24,186 bases of DNA from Oleiagrimonas sp035690885. Lineage in GTDB: Bacteria; Pseudomonadota; Gammaproteobacteria; Xanthomonadales; Rhodanobacteraceae. The notes below the pieces were generated by a model. The model saw only the letters and a program-made list of their open reading frames with translations. It did no database searches and had not been told where the DNA came from. Positions 19,770 to 24,186 of the stretch are shown one piece after another; the first letter of the stretch is position 1, and each line of letters opens with the position of its first letter. A program made the position numbers and the translations under genes. The stretch spans positions 1 to 24,186 of the forward strand of contig DASSKC010000031.1 of NCBI GenBank assembly GCA_035690885.1. The letters are read 5' to 3'.

Positions 19770-20344
19770 CCGCTCCCGTCATTCTCGCCTCCACGTCACG
19801 CTATCGTGCGCAACTGCTGCACCGCCTGCTGGGCGCATTCGAGCAAGTCGCACCCGACGCCGACGAAACGCCACAGCCCGGCGAAGTCCCGTCCACGCGC
19901 GCGCTGCGTCTGGCCGCGCTCAAGGCCCGGGCCGTCGCTCGCCAGCACCCCGGGGCGCTCGTGATCGGATCGGACCAGGTCGCATCGCTCGACGACGAGA
20001 TTCTGCGCAAACCCGGTGATGCGGCCACGGCGCATGCCCAGTTGTCGCGCAGTTCGGCGCACATGGTGACGTTCCACACCGCCTTGTGCATCGTCGATGC
20101 CGATGGCCATGAGCACATGCACACCGACCACACGCGCGTGCATTTCCGCCGCCTGGACGATGCCACCATTGCACGCTACATCGCCGCCGAGAAACCGCTG
20201 GACTGTGCCGGCAGTTTCAAATGCGAAGGCCTGGGCATCGCCTTGTTCGAGCGCATCGAAAGCGAAGACCCCACGGCACTGATCGGTCTGCCGCTGATCG
20301 CCACCGCGCGCCTGTTGCGCGAGTCGGACCTCACGCTGCCGTGA
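19766..20344 (+). CDS. yceF: Maf-like nucleotide pyrophosphatase (YceF type)
   Basis: This cytosolic house-cleaning enzyme hydrolyses modified nucleoside triphosphates; the E. coli YceF subgroup prefers 7-methyl-GTP. The 192-residue product shows ILASTSRYRAQLL (6-18), DADETP (31-36), SDQVASLDDEILRKPG (69-84) and the subgroup loop AGSFKCEGLGIALFE (148-162). SFK.EG.G in this position, rather than GGY.IQG, points to the YceF branch. The start ATG overlaps the preceding stop, so translation is coupled to the membrane protein. The divergent yceD-rpmF pair next door is the conserved context of yceF. Confidence 0.93.
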   Translation: MTAPVILASTSRYRAQLLHRLLGAFEQVAPDADETPQPGEVPSTRALRLAALKARAVARQHPGALVIGSDQVASLDDEILRKPGDAATAHAQLSRSSAHMVTFHTALCIVDADGHEHMHTDHTRVHFRRLDDATIARYIAAEKPLDCAGSFKCEGLGIALFERIESEDPTALIGLPLIATARLLRESDLTLP

Positions 20345-20472
20345 CATCCCCTGCTTGTGGCAGCTTCCAGTGGTTGCCAACCCGATCACGAAAACCGCCG
20401 ACACAACGGCTCGTCAGCCCCCGGCGCCGGCGGCTACACTGATTGCACGCCTATTCCCGCCACGGGTCATCC

Positions 20473-21411
<939 letters not shown>

Positions 21412-21427
21412 GGGGCATCACGCGGCC

Positions 21428-22393
21428 ATGTCAGCCACCCGCCATCACTACATCCATCGTCTGCGCCACCGGCTGCCATCACTGAAGCGCCGCCAGCGCG
21501 CCGAGCCGCTGCCCATCGTGCTGGGGCGCAAACGCATCTACATCCTGCCCACCGGTTTCGGCATCGGTTTTGCGGCGATCGTGCTGGTCATGCTGGTCGG
21601 CGCACTCAACTACACCAACAATGCCGCCCTGCTCACCACCTGCCTGCTCGGCGCCGCGGTGTCCGGCAGCCTGCTGACCACCTTCCGCGACATGAACGGG
21701 CTGCGCCTGGACGCGGTCCGCGCCGGTAATGCGCATGCCGGCGAACCGATCCGCATCCAGCTGGATTTTGCCGTCGCCGAACGTACGCGCAACGCCCTGC
21801 GTGTGGATATCGACGCGCAGACCCTGCCCTTCGGCATCCCCGCCTCGGCCGGCTACACGTTGGAGATGTACCTGCCCACCACGCAACGCGGCTGGATGCC
21901 GCTGCCGCGCCTGCGCGTGTACAGCACCTGGCCGTTCGGCCTGTTTCGCGCCTGGAGCTGGCTGGCGCCGGAACAGCCGGTGCTGGTCTACCCGCAGGCC
22001 GAAGCCCAGGGCCCGCTGCCACCCGGTGGCGATGCCGCCGGCCAGGCCCGCAACCAGCGCCAACGCCATGCCGGCGACGACCTTGCCTCGTTGCGCGCCT
22101 ACCGTGCCGGCGACGCGATCAAACTGGTGGCGTGGAAAGCCAGCGCCCGCCATGAAGGCCTGCTGGTACGTGAGTTCGAGCAACCCGCCAGCCATCGCGA
22201 ATGGTCGCTGGACTGGCACGACGTCGCCGACCTGGAACACGAGGCCGGCATCGCACGCCTGGCTCGCTGGGTCGAGGCGGCACACGCCGCCGGCGCGCAC
22301 TGGAGCCTGCGCCTGCCGGACACGCATTTGGGTCCCGACAGTGGCAGCGCGCACTATCACCAATGCATGCGCGCGTTGGCGTTGATGCCGTGA
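21428..22393 (+). CDS. DUF58 domain protein
   Basis: This 321-residue membrane-anchored partner of MoxR has two hydrophobic segments, about residues 42-60 and 66-86. A beta-rich stretch with VYSTWPFGLFRAWSWL (165-180) follows. The DUF58 signature GDDLASLRAYRAGDAIKLVAWK (217-238) continues into LLVREFE (245-251). An in-frame ATG at 21395 inside moxR would add 11 residues. I prefer the ATG at 21428, which has AGGGG upstream, although the spacing is long. In Xanthomonadales a transglutaminase/DUF3488 (TgpA-like) gene normally follows directly. Here the stop at 22393 is followed at once by AT-rich foreign-looking DNA, so the operon seems interrupted. Confidence 0.92.
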   Translation: MSATRHHYIHRLRHRLPSLKRRQRAEPLPIVLGRKRIYILPTGFGIGFAAIVLVMLVGALNYTNNAALLTTCLLGAAVSGSLLTTFRDMNGLRLDAVRAGNAHAGEPIRIQLDFAVAERTRNALRVDIDAQTLPFGIPASAGYTLEMYLPTTQRGWMPLPRLRVYSTWPFGLFRAWSWLAPEQPVLVYPQAEAQGPLPPGGDAAGQARNQRQRHAGDDLASLRAYRAGDAIKLVAWKASARHEGLLVREFEQPASHREWSLDWHDVADLEHEAGIARLARWVEAAHAAGAHWSLRLPDTHLGPDSGSAHYHQCMRALALMP

Positions 22394-22437
22394 AAAGGAC
22401 TTTAGTCAGATGTCTAATGACGAAACACATCCATTCA

Positions 22438-23121
22438 TCATTTTATTGGAAGATCATTATTTTGCTTGGAAATCGTATGTTTCAAATACGACGACACATC
22501 ACGATATAAATAATACGCACGAGAATAAATTTTTATATTGCCATGTGATGTTCTAACCACATTTGAATCCGACCGCACGGCTTCACCCGGAACAATAACT
22601 GCAACATGATCGTTGGAATAGTTTGCAAGGAACACAATTCGCGCAACACATGACATATCTTCGGCATTGTGACGAAGGCAACTAATATTGGTTTTATTAA
22701 CTGGCAGCGCTTCGCGTATCCACAAATCTTCACCCCCTCCAAATACGAGGTACTCTGAGCCTATGGACAGATTTAATGACGAGCAGCCGTGGTATCGTTT
22801 CGCAGACGACTTAAAAATTTCTTTTATAACAAAATGATAACAGCGATTCGTGTCGCTTGTGATTTTCCCACTAGAAACCACAATCAGCCCAATAAAGTTC
22901 GACCGGTAGACGAGCTTGGGACCTAGTACAGGACGCGCGTCGACCGACATTGACTCTGACGATATGCCAATGACAGATAACGGAGCGTACTTGATCACCT
23001 TGACATGAAGTTCGTGGCGATCACTTTCAGCACGGAGCAAACTTCGGCCATAACTGCTGTTTACAACACATAAAAATAAACACAATGCAACCATCGCAAA
23101 TTTTGATCTGTTTTTTTTCAC
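22438..23121 (-). CDS. Secreted protein of unknown family, possible TIMP/NTR-like inhibitor
   Basis: This 227-residue protein starts with a clear signal peptide: the basic MKKNRSK, a hydrophobic core to about 20, and likely cleavage after SYG (25). I chose the GTG at 23121 because it has GGAG 9 bases upstream and gives a proper signal peptide. A TTG at 23136 is the alternative. The middle, SNFIGLIVV...CYHFVIKEIFK...CSSLNLSIGSEYLVFGGG...NISCLRH (74-151), follows the strand and cysteine pattern I associate with bacterial TIMP/netrin-like domains (F-x-G-V, F-x-V-x-E-x-x-K, C, G-x-x-YLVF, C). Cysteines are at 94, 113, 148 and 158. This likeness is weak, and the usual N-terminal cysteine is absent. 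It lies 79 bp after the gene for the HEGGH protein, in the same direction, so a periplasmic inhibitor or immunity role is possible. Confidence 0.62.
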   Translation of the reverse strand: MKKNRSKFAMVALCLFLCVVNSSYGRSLLRAESDRHELHVKVIKYAPLSVIGISSESMSVDARPVLGPKLVYRSNFIGLIVVSSGKITSDTNRCYHFVIKEIFKSSAKRYHGCSSLNLSIGSEYLVFGGGEDLWIREALPVNKTNISCLRHNAEDMSCVARIVFLANYSNDHVAVIVPGEAVRSDSNVVRTSHGNIKIYSRAYYLYRDVSSYLKHTISKQNNDLPIK

Positions 23122-23200
23122 AGCTCCAAACTCCAAATAAGACTTTCACGCTATAAAAATCCAGCTTTTCTTTTATGAATTCGGAGATATAGGTTCACGC

Positions 23201-23974
23201 TCAGCAAGCGCAGTCCAATGAACCATCTTGATCAGCCTTTTCGAAAGCCTTTTCGGCCAAATAGCCTTGAGTCCTGGCACGCTCCTCTTCTAGATCTGAA
23301 GCGCTCCCAGTACGATGCCCACCTTCATGAAATATAACATTTGCGTGATAATACTCATACGCAAGTGTAGCGATAGTGGATTCTAGATACGTTAGTCCGT
23401 AAGATTGATTTACAGCCACCTCATCTGTTCCACCAACATCTATTTCACCGTTGCCAGTTGCTCTTAACTCACCCCAATAATAATGGTCGAATGCCAAACC
23501 AGTACCCTGAGAATTCATGTTATTTCTAGCAATTACGATCTCACCATCCCGATTTGTGTAACCATCAGAGTCGGATTCGTATGACTTCGGATTATATGTA
23601 TTAGACCACCTAATCGCATCAGTGTTGTCGTTTATGAATGCGTATTTATCAACGTAGGTGACGCTCGTCCCGGGCGGCGCATAAAAGCCAAGGTCATTAA
23701 GAATATGCCCAGCCTCATCCACTATTGCACCTCTTCCCCCGGTAGTATCAGCAGATGGATTGCTGTCACATTCGCACGAACCAGATGAGGTGTCCTCCGG
23801 AGATATACTGTCATACATACCAGTCAAATCTACACCGGGCGATCCACCAACCATGAAAAATGCCATGCTTGTGGAGAAAAAATTGTAATATACGGCATTT
23901 GTAACCGTTCCCGGTAGATTCCTAATTTGACCTCCATAGACCACGTCCATTTCGGCAATCGTCAGTGTATACAT
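23201..23974 (-). CDS. Double-glycine leader protein with HExxH motif (putative exported metallopeptidase or bacteriocin-like protein)
   Basis: I do not recognise the family of this 257-residue protein. Its first 15 residues, MYTLTIAEMDVVYGG, match the double-glycine leader consensus at every key site: L(-12), E(-8), M(-7), V(-4), G(-2), G(-1). This predicts cleavage and export by a peptidase-containing ABC transporter, not Sec. A hydrophobic stretch follows (26-44, AVYYNFFSTSMAFF), then an acidic, aspartate/asparagine/glycine-rich middle. HEGGH at 216-220 fits HExxH zinc peptidases, with glutamates at 229-231 as possible third ligands in a charged helix. Cysteine pairs CEC (67-69) and CAC (255-257, at the very end) may form disulfides. 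The ATG at 23974 has AGGT 6 bases upstream. It is low in GC and unlike its neighbours. No transporter gene is in the window. Activity is inference. Confidence 0.72.
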   Translation of the reverse strand: MYTLTIAEMDVVYGGQIRNLPGTVTNAVYYNFFSTSMAFFMVGGSPGVDLTGMYDSISPEDTSSGSCECDSNPSADTTGGRGAIVDEAGHILNDLGFYAPPGTSVTYVDKYAFINDNTDAIRWSNTYNPKSYESDSDGYTNRDGEIVIARNNMNSQGTGLAFDHYYWGELRATGNGEIDVGGTDEVAVNQSYGLTYLESTIATLAYEYYHANVIFHEGGHRTGSASDLEEERARTQGYLAEKAFEKADQDGSLDCAC

Positions 23975-24071
23975 ATACTTACCTGATTAGCCCTCTCCCT
24001 CAGCTCGGAATCGCATGATTTGCGACATCTCCCGTGCACCATGGTCCTACGTTCCACCGAGGGCAATCGCC

Positions 24072-24186
24072 ATGGCCATGAATCCCATCCAGTTCCAGCG
24101 AGGCATGTCGTTGGCGCAGTTCCTGCGCGACTATGGCACCGAAGCCAAGTGCTACCGCGCGCTGTACAGATCGCGATGGCCGCGCG
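24072..24186 (+). CDS. IS1595-family transposase, N-terminal fragment (cut by window end)
   Basis: The visible 38 residues, MAMNPIQFQRGMSLAQFLRDYGTE (shown by NPIQFQ and FLRDYGTE), then C and ALYRSRWP, match the start of IS1595/ISXO2-type DDE transposases. In these proteins a zinc-binding segment follows W-P. The start is the ATG at 24072 (or 24078, giving MNPIQFQ), with GAGGG upstream. The frame is open back to 24015, but that part is not family-like. The gene continues beyond the window, so intactness is unknown. The left inverted repeat of the IS should lie in 23990-24071 but could not be identified. Its position next to the AT-rich genes suggests that it took part in moving them or inserted later. 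Confidence 0.82.
   Translation, partial: MAMNPIQFQRGMSLAQFLRDYGTEAKCYRALYRSRWPR

Larger units (their letters stand above)
22394..23990. other. AT-rich putative genomic island segment
   Basis: Base composition drops sharply right after the DUF58 stop, by eye to roughly 40-45% GC against about 65% on the left. It returns to high GC shortly after 23990. Codon use changes with it (AAA, ATA, AAT and TTA are frequent). It holds two minus-strand genes and no phage or integrase gene. An IS1595-type transposase begins at the right edge. No terminal repeats or target duplication could be identified, so the exact ends are approximate. Confidence 0.7.

Noticed and set aside
22391..22509. Start of a transglutaminase gene directly after DUF58 (GTG at 22390-22392 region)
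   Set aside because: The frame that opens with GTGAAAAGG encodes about 38 residues with no transglutaminase or membrane features and stops at 22509 in AT-rich DNA.

Overview
The window is high-GC gammaproteobacterial chromosome that I place in the Xanthomonadales (Xanthomonadaceae or Rhodanobacteraceae). This rests on remembered synteny: rplU-rpmA-obgE next to rpsT, and murJ-ribF-ileS-lspA. It also rests on protein character and on repeat types common in that order: a REP-like GGAGCGGC/GCCGC repeat, heptamer tandem repeats and GTCATTCC palindromes. No species can be named from sequence alone.

Layout. Positions 1-5849 (minus strand) hold the cell-envelope and translation operon murJ > ribF > ileS > lspA, with lspA cut by the window start. 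rpsT (plus) has a textbook promoter and a TTG start. It ends at a perfect bidirectional hairpin shared with a converging two-gene O-antigen module, a GT2 glycosyltransferase followed by an O-antigen ligase-like protein. Next come obgE, rpmA and rplU (minus), with a 98-bp heptamer repeat lying directly in front of obgE. uvrA (plus) diverges from rplU and is followed by a hot-dog thioesterase, a secreted DUF4139 protein and an enoyl-CoA hydratase/isomerase, with palindromic repeats in two of the gaps. A tightly overlapped minus-strand trio follows (DUF1289, Nudix CoA pyrophosphatase, sulfurtransferase), then yceD-rpmF (minus). Divergent from these are a small membrane/coiled-coil protein, maf (yceF type), a MoxR ATPase and a DUF58 protein (plus).

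At about 22394 the composition changes abruptly to AT-rich. Two minus-strand genes there look acquired. The first encodes a 257-residue protein that begins with a canonical double-glycine export leader and carries an HEGGH zinc-peptidase-like motif. The second, 79 bp downstream, encodes a secreted protein whose middle weakly resembles TIMP/NTR-type metalloprotease inhibitors. An IS1595-type transposase start lies at the right edge. The pair could be an exported protease with a periplasmic inhibitor. This is the most novel content of the window, and it remains a hypothesis.

No stretch longer than 300 bases lacks a gene. The longest gaps are 9698-9929 (heptamer repeat plus terminator) and 10526-10750 (divergent rplU/uvrA promoters). 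I saw no tRNA, rRNA or CRISPR. Several genes (ribF, yceD, possibly the DUF1289 gene) have promoters placed so that the mRNA would start at or within a few bases of the start codon.
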